A stretch of 64,000 nt of DNA. Origin: Cylindrotheca closterium. Taxonomy: Eukaryota > Bacillariophyta > Bacillariophyceae > Bacillariales > Bacillariaceae. Shown in pieces: positions 55,404 through 64,000 of this stretch. Numbering within the stretch: position 1 is the first letter of the stretch; the number at the start of each line of letters is the position of its first letter. Under the pieces are notes generated by a model. It was not told where the DNA came from, did no database searches, and saw only the letters and a list, made by a program, of their open reading frames with translations. The stretch covers positions 62,001 through 126,000 of the forward strand of contig CAKOGP040001870.1 of assembly GCA_933822405.4 (NCBI GenBank), read 5' to 3'. The translations under genes were made by a program, and so were the position numbers.

Positions 55404-56770
55404 TCAAACACATTCAACTTTAAAAGGAGCTGTGAAGTTGAAAGATACGTGATTGCCGTCGAAGTAGTATCCAGAAGGGGTGAAGATAAAAGGAGAATGA
55501 CTGACACCAGGAACAGCCTTGGCAAAATTCGGTAACATGAACTTGCGTTGGCATTCTGATGGGGTCATCGCTACCGTGGCCAGTGTCACCCAATCCCCAA
55601 GAGTAGAGTTTGCCATCCGTGGCGATGGCCATGCTGACATTATTTGCGGCGGAAATGTCAACGATTGTGACTCCTCGTTGGAAATCGATAGGTCGAGGGA
55701 CCACGACGTCATGGCCGTCGCTGGAAATACCGAGTTGCCCATCATAATTTCTTCCCCATGCCCAAATACGACCATATTTGTTGAGTGCTTAAGAATGAAA
55801 CCTTCCAGCTGCAACCTTCTGGATGTCCTTTCCATCTAAATCTTGGATCTTTCCGGAACACGTTAGAAACACGGAAGAGTGCGACGATGAAAACAAGAAG
55901 TTTGGTGAATTGCATACCTTGATGAGAACCTGACGTTCAGCATTGTCCCCGAGACCCAACTGCTCACTGCCATTGTGACCAGTAGAGTGAACACTAGTGG
56001 AACCATTCTCGAGTTTGACAACCAGACTATGGACTGCGCCAGCAGCGACATTCGTCGCCCGTCCACTAAATTGTTCGGCAAAAACCATTGGACATGGTTT
56101 CACAAACTGGGAGACAACTTCTTTTCTTGAGGCAGTATTCCTGAAGCATGACCGGTTCTCCGCTGTTGTCAAATAGTGGTTGATTAAAACGGTCCATTTC
56201 AAGCTCTCCAAGTTCAATTGAGTCGCCAATGATTTGTTTGAGAGGGCGAGTGTGATTTGTTCGAGAGGACGAGTGTCGTGGTTTGGTACACCATTGGCGA
56301 TGGTTCGAGCCAATTTGCGAGGGTGTCTTGGATAAGGAGGGATGGAAGGAAGGAGGGGGCAAGCAAGAAAGTGTAAGATTGGGTATTATAATAGCAAAAC
56401 AAGTACGAGTATCGAACAAATCACTTACTCCAAACCGGATGAGTGTGGGACTCCATCGGAATCGATCGCAACAACGCAATTTTCGCCAGCACAAATACTT
56501 TCCCATTTCATATTCTGTGGATGCTTTACCTCGGTAAGAGTGTAGTTGATTCCTAGGATTTCACCATCATCACTGGGGTATTTGTTACTATTGCAACTGT
56601 CGGAATCTCGAAAGCATCCAGTAATACCAGTTCCCGTTTTCGTTACCAATAAGAACGAAGGTGTCCCTACCTTGAATATCAGTCCGTATGAGTGATATGG
56701 GATTGGCCTCGGTAAGAGAGCACATCTTCAAAAGGACTTCCAAGGTGAGCAATCCAGGTGAATGAGTCAC
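55404..56770 (-). pseudogene. RCC1-repeat (beta-propeller) gene, broken
   Basis: Exon-like blocks on the minus strand encode RCC1 repeats: WESICAGENCVVAIDSDG, NVAAGAVHSLVVKLENGS followed by TGHNGSEQLGLGD, VAAGRFHS, and GRIWAWGRNYDGQLGISSDG followed by DISAANNVSMAIATDGKLYS. Two introns fit (GTAAGT donor at about 56430; GTATGC donor at about 55922 with AG before the IQDLDGKDI exon). However, the repeat VAAGRFHS-xAL has TAA (55789-55791) where a leucine codon is expected, and the last repeat changes frame near 55540. It is therefore probably a pseudogene; an assembly error at the stop is the alternative. Intact relatives are guanine-exchange or scaffold propellers. Confidence 0.68.
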
Positions 56771-57473
56771 CTTGGATTGGCCTCGAAAGAGGACATTCGG
56801 GGTTTCACAGCAATGGCAGAGCGGAGGATTGTCAATACCCGCGTGATTGATTCAGAATACCGGTACCAATACTTTCTTCTGCTCTATGTTTTTCTGGTAA
56901 GAACAGAACCATACCGGTACATAGAGATCGGTTGTAGCTGGCGAGAGTTCGCTATTTCTGGGAAGTGAAAGTGACCACAATTCTAGGTTCTTTAAATAAA
57001 ATATAATGTCGCACCACCAGCAAATCCGAAGCGCACCTCTTTCAAAACGCAAAATATCTTTCTTGGGTTTCTACTGAGTTATGAAAGCGCGATACCAGAA
57101 GGCGAAAATGTGATAGAAAGCACGCACAGAAAGGGACCGCACTAAACTCTTGAGCTCCCATAAAAAAATATCGTTTAGGGCACACAACCGAAACGGCACT
57201 CTATCCAAACGTTTTTGGTTTCGAGCGAGAGTTATGAAAGCGCCATTGGTACAAGGCGAAAGGAATGCGCAAATGATGGCGGATGTCTTGGAGGTCTTTG
57301 GCTCCACTGCTAGTGGAGAGTAGCACCGTATGATATGCTCATCATAATGTAATGACATCGTCTGGTTTGGAAATAAAGTTGCTATGAGGCTCTGCATTTC
57401 GATTTTTTTGGGAGAGATGAGTCTTCAAGAAGTGGTCAAGATATATTAGTAGAAGTATGTACATCATTTAAAA
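56771..57473. other. Intergenic region with a weak internal duplication
   Basis: No gene. Two TACCGGTA palindromes (56858, 56912). Segments at about 56990-57120 and 57165-57280 share GAGTTATGAAAGCGC and AAGGCGAAA about 165 bp apart. Confidence 0.45.
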
Positions 57474-58769
57474 CTAGCTTTGCTTTATTTTGACAACTTG
57501 CAAACGTTGGACTTTTCTCGATAGTTGAAGAAAGAGCCAGATCCAGATGAAGGGCACAATGCCTAAGTATACTATCGAAGCACACGATACCTGCCAGATG
57601 GTATCGTAGACCAACTCTTCAAAATATTCTTCATCAAAATCAGCAGAAATCATGTGCATGGCTTCGTTACTGTGTCGGAATATCATAAAGAAATAGTCTA
57701 GGACAGTCCAAGGGCGGATTCCGTGAGCCCTACATGGATTGAAGAGTCCAAAAGGATGCCATAGTCGCCATGGCTTGGTGTCAACGGTAGCAAAATCATC
57801 AATGGTATGGCCCCAACTTCTCCAATCCAATGAGTGGACAGTTCCCAATGGCAGAGATCGATGGTCCTGGGGAGACTGTCGGGAACCCGCAAAGGTTAAA
57901 AAGGCAACTACTCGTTCAGGAGCATTGGGATCCTTGTGGCCCGACCCGCGGTGATAGACGTCTGCATTATATAGCATGCCATCTCCAGCAGTGACGTTTA
58001 CAGCCAAGTCACACGGCAAATGATATCGAGTCCATTGATCGAAACTGCCATAGACACCTTGGGCTGTTGGATCAGAATTGTATTCTTCTTCGAGATCTTC
58101 CCAGTCAACATCAGGCCAGGAGCATTTGTGAGTTCCCGGGCAAATGCCTGTCGCACCCATTTCTTTAGTGGTATCCTGAAGTGGAATTGCAAGGGTATAT
58201 TCAGGAACAAAGTAGTCTGGATAACTTGCATGGGACGTTCCAGTATCGTAATGCCAAATCTGATCTTGAGCGCCGTATAGATTGGTAATGACGGAAAAGG
58301 CCACTAATGAACTCTTGGGGCCAAGCATTCTGTCAATCAGTGGTTTCATCACTGGATGTGTCCCAATCTCCTTGAGTGCAGCTTGAATGGCTGGTTCTTC
58401 GTGAGTCGGCATGATGTGATATCTGTTCTGCCCACTCAGCACAAAAGTAGATTCAATTTTATGGTTGGCTCTGAGAATATAATCACGAAGATTAGATGCT
58501 GTCTTGCCAGAAAGAATGTTTCTCACAACCGCCAATCCATGTTCATCCGTTTGTTCCTCAGCCTTATCAAGGCCCATATCTTCACTAACAATCAAGTCCT
58601 CAAAGTTATCGGTAGTGGGTCCGCAGTATTCTAAGGTGGATTCCTTGCTGGCCTTATAGGGAAAGTGTAGTTGAGGTCCAGCCACATCTCGAATGTAAAC
58701 CAGGTAACCACAAGCACTCCATAGGAGCACAAAGCAGAGATGCAGCACAATCAGCAAAGAAAACAACAT
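57474..58769 (-). CDS. Membrane-anchored PhyH-type Fe(II)/2-oxoglutarate dioxygenase, paralogue 2
   Basis: 431 residues from ATG 58769. Layout as in paralogue 1 without the acidic insert: N-terminal helix (MLFSLLIVLHLCFVLLWSAC), DEHGLAVVRNILS, IWHYDTGTSHASYPDYFVPE with intact HxD, the shared core TLAIPLQDTTKEMGATGICP, ADVYHRGSGHKDP with distal His, ERVVAFLTFAGSRQSP with the 2-oxoglutarate Arg, and a C-terminal hydrophobic helix (IVYLGIVPFIWIWLFL). WGHTIDDF and PWRLWH are conserved between both copies and may line the substrate pocket. Probably an ER or other membrane enzyme acting on a lipid-like substrate; the substrate is not known. Confidence 0.9.
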   Translation of the reverse strand: MLFSLLIVLHLCFVLLWSACGYLVYIRDVAGPQLHFPYKASKESTLEYCGPTTDNFEDLIVSEDMGLDKAEEQTDEHGLAVVRNILSGKTASNLRDYILRANHKIESTFVLSGQNRYHIMPTHEEPAIQAALKEIGTHPVMKPLIDRMLGPKSSLVAFSVITNLYGAQDQIWHYDTGTSHASYPDYFVPEYTLAIPLQDTTKEMGATGICPGTHKCSWPDVDWEDLEEEYNSDPTAQGVYGSFDQWTRYHLPCDLAVNVTAGDGMLYNADVYHRGSGHKDPNAPERVVAFLTFAGSRQSPQDHRSLPLGTVHSLDWRSWGHTIDDFATVDTKPWRLWHPFGLFNPCRAHGIRPWTVLDYFFMIFRHSNEAMHMISADFDEEYFEELVYDTIWQVSCASIVYLGIVPFIWIWLFLQLSRKVQRLQVVKIKQS

Positions 58770-59028
58770 GATTCAGATGCTTTTCTTCTATCCATGGAGT
58801 CTGAGAGACCAGAGCATTAGGGTTCGCACTCGGCCTTCTTGGACCAGCAGTTCTGGTTTATTTCTCACCTAACATATTATATAATTGCCATGCGTTGCGA
58901 AACGTTCATTTCATTCGAGTAAGTCAGGAATGCATGGCTTCACCCAATAAATGCGCGATGACTTTTATGATAATCCGGTAGATGGTGCAGTGCTTCGATT
59001 GACTATGCACTGGCTAGCTGTGGTTATC

Positions 59029-59110
<82 letters not shown>

Positions 59111-59150
59111 TGATTGATTCGATGCCTTTATTCATCTATCCCAATTTCCT
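58770..59150. other. Intergenic region with an ATTG microsatellite
   Basis: Upstream region of dioxygenase paralogue 2; no gene. The right half is the tetranucleotide run described separately. Confidence 0.5.
59029..59119. repeat. (ATTG)n microsatellite
   Basis: About 22 consecutive TGAT/ATTG units with a single interruption at the right end. Confidence 0.95.
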
Positions 59151-59209
59151 TCACTGCGCCTCTCTTTCCTTGTGAACTTTAGCGTTATGCCTTATGATCA
59201 AGGTGCTTT

Positions 59210-59990
59210 CAATGCCCGGTAATTGGAACAAACCTTTGTCTGGACATTTTTTACTATTATAGAGAACCTCCTTCGGCCGGAAAGACAGTGTCGAGTACCT
59301 ATGGCCAATTCGATTTGATGGGATTTGAAAAAACTGTATGTGACGGATGGTCGAGCCGACAAGACATTTTGGTGGAATCGGACGCGGGCTACTGCTCGGA
59401 CCAATCCGTGATTTGCAATGTGCCACGGAGCATTGTTGGCTTTGTATGATTTTGGATTGCCGCACACTTCCTTGGATCTCTCCTGGTCCGCTCACAATGG
59501 GAAAGGAGACATTTTTACGATTAGCCATGTGTAGTACCATCTGGCCAGTTGCATCTGCGGCTCGGATCAGTGCCGCATCTTGACCATTCAAAAAGAGGGC
59601 ACTTTCTGTTCCAGTGTGAGACAAAGGGCGATGGATACTCAATCTCAAAGCGAATGGAGGACCACAAGTTGTGACTTCTGTGGATACTGCAACGTCGTCA
59701 TCTTCTTCCATCCGAGCAACAGCTGCAAGAGAACAATACGCCTTCCATTCCACGTCTTCGAATTCCGCAGCATACGATCCTTCGCCTAGGACCATGGTGC
59801 CAACGGGCTTTATTCCTTGGGAAGCAATCTTGACAAACAACTCGATGAATGGTGCATTTGAGTAGGCATGAATGGTTCTCGTTGTATTGCTCTTCTTGGT
59901 GCGGTCCCAATTGAAATTGTCTGGCGACATCTGGTGCTTATTGTTTGTCGTGCGATAATGCGCATAATGTTACCTTACCATTCGGCAGTT
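59210..59990 (-). pseudogene. Relic of a family 2 beta-galactosidase (C-terminal region)
   Basis: The first block (59930 down to about 59468) contains features of the C-terminal part of GH2 beta-galactosidases: NFNWDRTKKSNTTRTIHAYS then APFIELFVK, GSYAAEFEDVEWKAYCSLAA, LRLSIHRPLSHTGTESALFL, and NGQDAALIRAADATG. At about 59468 the frame shifts, and the continuation GNPKSYKANNAPWHIANHGL-VRAVARV is read in another frame. The catalytic barrel and the N-terminal jelly roll are absent; a short upstream piece ending in GHLDIFKLPNG (about 59965-60015) may be the end of the previous block. Truncation plus frameshift show that it is not a working enzyme. Confidence 0.68.
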
Positions 59991-60203
59991 TGAAAATATC
60001 CAAATGTCCCGGGTAGCTAGCACTAACATCAAATGGACGAAGGGACTTGACAATACACTATATTATAGTTGGTTACAGTATATGGTTCTAGCTAATAAGC
60101 TACATAGCCGATTGTCGCAAGTATTGTATAGTTGTATAGAAAGATTTGGGCGTCTCGTCAATTGGTCCAATGAAGTCTATGGGGATGATTTGAGGTGCGT
60201 GGT

Positions 60204-61646
60204 CTATTCAGCATGATCATGAATACTCGCATTGCCCCACAGTTCCTTGGGCATCGGCACTTCCACACACTCAATACATAAATTAGCGAAAATTACCAAG
60301 AACAAGCAGGTGTTGAAACTCTTGGAAGATGCCGACTCTGTCAAGATGCTGACACATTTTTCGAGATAGTCCTTCTGAAGGTCCGGATTGTGACAGCCAA
60401 TGAGAAAACAAGGTCTCTCGGTGCCGTCGATGTAGGCTTGAAGAGGCGCGATGTTGAAAAGAGGCGTATCGTCATGTATGGCAGGGATCACGTCGTATTG
60501 GATCATGAAATCCACCTCAACAACCATTTTATTTGCTGTCAAGGATTTCGAGTTACATTCTTCGACCATCTTGGGTAGAATGTGACGATAGTGATCGTTG
60601 AAGTAATTGTTGACCAGTCTTTGAACAGCAGTTACTTCCTTTGCATCGGCTGCTGTACGGACACAGATTTGCCTGTGATGCGGCCTCCAATCAGCGTTTT
60701 GACACTCTATCGAACAATAGAGAGCTTTGTTGCATCTACTACACATCTTGAGAGGGCATTCTGAAGATTCCACATCCCAACACCAATTGCAGGTTTCATT
60801 CGTCAAATCCGACAGATAGGAAATCGCATGCAGTCTGTTGATCACTGGGGGGTCTACTTCATTGGCTTCGTCATCCTCTGCTATGATTGCCCGCAAAATG
60901 TCGCCACAAGGTGCTCCAATCTTGAAACACTGGCTCAAAACATAAGGACAGGATTGAAGCTCGTCGAGCAACTCTTTCAGAAACATATCAATTTTTTCAT
61001 CGGGACCTAGCGGGAACGTTCGAGTGGAACATCGAAGGGCTTGCTCGAGAATGCCCGTCTTCTCTAGCTTCCGAAACACCCGTTCTTTAGACCAGGACAA
61101 TTGCTCTGCGCATGTGGTGAAAGCGGAGTCTACAATCCAAATGATGCTTCGACATTCATCATTGGATGGGAATGCGTTGGTACTTCCTTGCCGGGCTGTC
61201 AAGAGTTGAGTTAAAGCTTGAAAGAAATCGCTCTTAAAAGCTAGACTGACAGGCACTTGGTGCGAGAACATTTCATGACAAGATTGCAAAGCAGCATAAT
61301 CATCAAAGTCCAGCGTTCCTTGCTCAATCCAGCTTGTCTTGATCGTGATCTTTTTGATTTCGTCAATGGCAAATTCCAACCAACACTTGCTTTCAGCCTC
61401 TGCCAGTTTCTCGCGAAAGAGCAATCTATCTACGTTTCGAGAGAAGCATCTAATGGCGTCGTGTGCATGTTCAAGTTGGTCCAACAGATCTTGACGACTA
61501 TTCAGCCCCGGAATCAAGCGGATAATTTTGATTCTTTTGATTTGGGTTGAAAGAAAGGTTGGACAAGATCGGAGGACTTCGTTTGCTCCTTCGTTCGTAT
61601 CTATATCAGCAGGACTTCCATGTGGTAGCATTACGATGCATGACAT
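60204..61646 (-). CDS. MYND zinc-finger protein
   Basis: 480 residues from ATG 61646 (MSCIVMLPHG). The N-terminal two thirds are helical without a recognised domain. The MYND finger lies at about residues 285-325: CNWCWDVESSECPLKMCSRC, then ALYCSIECQNADWRPHHRQI followed by Cys, giving the full C-x2-C, C-x2-C, C-x3-C, H-x3-C ligand set. The C-terminal part contains FMIQYDVIPAIHDDTPLF and a hydrophobic stretch near the end (NTCLFLVIFANLCIECV) that may be a buried strand or weak membrane segment. MYND fingers mediate protein-protein contacts. Single-exon MYND proteins of this size form a large family in diatoms; no SET domain is present. Partner unknown. Confidence 0.88.
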   Translation of the reverse strand: MSCIVMLPHGSPADIDTNEGANEVLRSCPTFLSTQIKRIKIIRLIPGLNSRQDLLDQLEHAHDAIRCFSRNVDRLLFREKLAEAESKCWLEFAIDEIKKITIKTSWIEQGTLDFDDYAALQSCHEMFSHQVPVSLAFKSDFFQALTQLLTARQGSTNAFPSNDECRSIIWIVDSAFTTCAEQLSWSKERVFRKLEKTGILEQALRCSTRTFPLGPDEKIDMFLKELLDELQSCPYVLSQCFKIGAPCGDILRAIIAEDDEANEVDPPVINRLHAISYLSDLTNETCNWCWDVESSECPLKMCSRCNKALYCSIECQNADWRPHHRQICVRTAADAKEVTAVQRLVNNYFNDHYRHILPKMVEECNSKSLTANKMVVEVDFMIQYDVIPAIHDDTPLFNIAPLQAYIDGTERPCFLIGCHNPDLQKDYLEKCVSILTESASSKSFNTCLFLVIFANLCIECVEVPMPKELWGNASIHDHAE

Positions 61647-62389
61647 GGTGAGAGGCAAGATAATAAGAGAGTACAGTATCGGCTTGGACGTTGGAGCTTG
61701 GAGCTTAAAGCTTTTATGTTAAAGCCGTTTCTGATTTGTAAAAAGTGTTTGATTTTTGAATCAATCAGCACGCCTGTCAGCTTCCAAGGAAGCGAGCGAG
61801 CGAGCGCTCGATCGATGACAGACGGAATGAATGTCAAATATACGGTATGCTGTCAATAGAAGAAGGATACAATGACTCGACATCAGATCTAGAGGGAAAA
61901 CAGTACACCACAGCACCGATTGGCACAGTTTGTGCGTTACATGTCGAGTGATAGGAGGATATCGAAAGAAGGAAACTTGAAACTATGGGATTCAAGAAGG
62001 AATTGGAAGACATCAGCAAACAAGCCCGTCTAGATGACTGCGGCCCGACGCTCTCACGATTGACCGACTTGCAGAAGCAATCAAGAAGAACAGCCATCAA
62101 CGATCTTGCCGAAGGCGGCGTGTCAAAAAGTGGCCATGAAGCAGCTAAAAAGGACCAATGACAAGCTGAAGAAGAACATGGACAAAAGATTTCCAATCGA
62201 GCCAAAAAGACGAAAATTCTAATCTGGGGCAAAACGATGCAAATTCAGAAGAACGGGAAAGTTTCAAATCCAGTGCCTTTCATGCTGAATAAGCTCTCCT
62301 AGCTACAAAGCACAGATCATGCACTCATTCGACCTCATTCAAGTCTTTTGTACAACATTTTACCCGTTCGTCTAAAACTTGCGACATTC
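61647..62389. other. Intergenic region with a small plus-strand frame
   Basis: ATG 61985 opens a 58-codon frame (MGFKKELEDISKQARLDDCG and so on) ending at TGA 62159-62161; a second short frame (MKQLKRTNDKLKKNMDKRF) follows in another register to about 62222. Both are hydrophilic and could be one frameshifted relic. No family is recognised. Confidence 0.3.
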
Positions 62390-62469
62390 GACTATATAGC
62401 ATTTAGAGCCATATACTGTATGAATCAACTATTAGAAGTGTACTGCAAGTATATCTATCCATCACTGCA

Positions 62470-62885
62470 CCTATAGCGAAAATCTAGTCGTAATGTTCTA
62501 CTAATAGCTATTTCTATTTGTTTTCTTTGATTTCTCCAAGAGTGAATCTAGCTACTACATTGCCTCGTCTCGCCTTGCCTTCCCAACAAAGACGGCACCA
62601 ACTTTCTTCGTTACCGGTACCGGAAAATACCTTCCCCTCATAAACAATACCGTATGGCTCCTCCTCGGAATAAAAAAAATCAACCGCCTTTCCAGCTCCA
62701 GCTTGGCGACCTGTAAGCAACGAGTCCAATGGACCATAGTCGTGCTGATTGGAATAATTCCCCAATCCCTATCCAAGGTCAATTCCCGATGAACCATCAA
62801 TTGCTTCCAAGTCAACTTCCTGTGGTCCGAAACTTGAACTTAGACTTGTGGCTGTTGAAAGCACGAATGACGAATCAATCAAATC
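62470..62885 (-). other. Segment absent from the 26-kb duplicate, with an ATG-less frame
   Basis: Comparison with 26080-26200 shows this stretch has no counterpart there. On the minus strand 62514-62770 is open for about 85 codons without ATG (GPLDSLLTGRQAGAGKAVDF ... CRLCWEGKARRG), ending TAG. It may be a relic or part of an inserted sequence. TACCGGTA at 62612. Confidence 0.35.
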
Positions 62886-62976
62886 CAATGGAAAATTGTA
62901 TTTTCAGTCTAGTCATCTATGGTTATAAAGCTACAATTATGCATAACATTGCCATTGGCACAATAAGGCACAAAGC

Positions 62977-64000
62977 CTAAACGATCCACAAGGCAGCTAG
63001 GGCGAAAGATACGCCCAAACCTACCGAAAACGGAGCACACCGAGACGAAGAAGAAGGTTGAGCTTCCCCTTGCCGTGTAAAAGTGAACGCCTTTCGTGTA
63101 GTGCCGCTAAAAGCGTCTTGAAATAAAAGCTTATCGTCCTCGATTGGCCCATCAAATAACTCGATTGGACCTCCATTGCCTTGCTTGCAGCAAACTGAAG
63201 CGAAAAAAGATGCTGACGTGAGTTCAAAGATCAATGCTGTTTGGGAAAAGATCTCAAGCTTCTTCACTTACGGCCGTCTCCACCAGAGTCAGAAAGCAGC
63301 AAAGTAAAGGTTTTCTCGCCAGCATACGATGGTAGTGGCAATATTTCAATGTGTTCTTGTCCAGCCAAACTTGATACCAAAGTTTCATTTTGTGGCCCAA
63401 AGGCATAGACACGATTTCTCCTCATCTTTCGACCACTCACTGCTCGAGAAGTTGCTGTGTCTTCGCCGTTGCCAGTCTCTTCAAACAAGACATATTCCAA
63501 ATCCAAAGGATCGTTGTCGTAGACGATGCGGAGCATCAGACTTGGTCCGTCAGTCGAGACAGAAGGAAGAGAACCAGCTAAGAACTTGATGTATTGCTCC
63601 TCGCTGGGCCTCAATCCCGGAAAGGTAATAGGATAAGATTTATCTCCAATCTTCAACATCACTTGACTGTTCACAAGAGCCGACTCTGTCACACCTTGAA
63701 GTGCCACACGGTACAGTCCGCCCTTGGAAATTGATAACGATTGCATGTAGTACCTGTTTGGCTCCAGCGAAAACTTGGATACTTGCGCAAGGAACGCATC
63801 ATCTTCCTCAACATCCAATCGCTTGATATAATGGTTGAATGAAGAAGGATCCGAATTCGTCGTGAATTCCAGAGACATTTCCATCGTTTCCACTTGGGCC
63901 TCCTCTCCCCACACAACAAAGGTGTCGATTCCTGGTTTGGTACCTTGAAGTAGTGGCGGTCGATTATCACCGGCCCCTTGCAATCTAACCGCATACTCCA
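62977..64000 (-). CDS. Protein with possible GPI-type C terminus, 3' two exons, 5' end outside the window
   Basis: Exon (partial) 63272-64000, intron 63195-63271 (77 bp, GTAAGT/TTCAG, phase 1), last exon 62977-63194. About 315 residues are visible and the frame is open to the window edge (EYAVRLQGAG). The body is beta-rich with no recognised catalytic motif: KPGIDTFVVWGEEAQVETME, RPSEEQYIKFLAGSLPSVST, YAFGPQNETLVSSLAGQE. The last exon has CCKQGNGG, then a Ser run and a terminal hydrophobic segment (FSVGLGVSFALAALWIV) with no residues after it, as expected for GPI attachment. It is probably secreted or on the cell surface, but the signal peptide would be outside the window. A decayed copy lies at 26080-26690. 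Confidence 0.7.

Noticed and set aside
1..64000. tRNA, rRNA and other structured RNA genes
   Set aside because: No cloverleaf-like or rRNA-like segment was recognised by eye; a covariance-model scan would be decisive.

Overview
Nuclear DNA of a photosynthetic stramenopile, most likely a pennate diatom. This rests on gene content (BspA-type LRR relics, MYND and PhyH families, a Ty1/copia element), short GT-AG introns of about 77-107 bp, mostly intronless genes, long low-complexity Ser/Gln/Asn stretches and dense intergenic relics. The assignment is inferred from style, not from a marker gene.

Left third (1-24 kb): the 3' end of a LURP-one/tubby-like gene; an intronless kinesin-4-like motor gene; three tandem minus-strand paralogues of an unrecognised AT-hook-bearing, mostly coiled-coil family (5.5-10.1 kb); a two-exon type II membrane protein resembling a glycosyltransferase; a decayed BspA-type LRR gene; and three tandem two-exon ArfGAP-domain genes (14.6-23.1 kb). 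In all three ArfGAPs the catalytic arginine position holds lysine. Their C-terminal RRxS-rich repeat has grown from one partial unit to about two and then six units.

Middle third (24-49 kb): an NG/Q-rich coiled-coil gene; a relic copy of the gene at the right edge of the window; a transposon-type protein with AT-hook and zinc ribbon; then a direct tandem array of a roughly 5.4 kb unit present as two complete copies and one truncated copy (30806-44917). Each complete unit carries a zinc-ribbon gene, a minus-strand membrane-protein frame broken by one in-frame TGA, and a two-exon coiled-coil gene. Copy 2 alone contains a 643-bp palindrome-rich element with 17-bp terminal inverted repeats and a 5-bp target duplication. 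Copy 3 runs into a decayed Ty1/copia element with one recognisable 3' LTR.

Right third (49-64 kb): a long SR-rich, tail-anchored protein with seven copies of a helical repeat, divergent from a PAQR/HlyIII-type seven-helix protein; two minus-strand Fe(II)/2-oxoglutarate dioxygenase (PhyH) paralogues separated by a broken RCC1-repeat gene; a relic of a family 2 beta-galactosidase; a MYND zinc-finger gene; and the 3' part of a gene with a possible GPI-type tail. The palindrome TACCGGTA recurs in intergenic DNA across the window.

The genes do not form one pathway. The organising theme is local duplication followed by decay, repeat expansion and mobile-element insertion.
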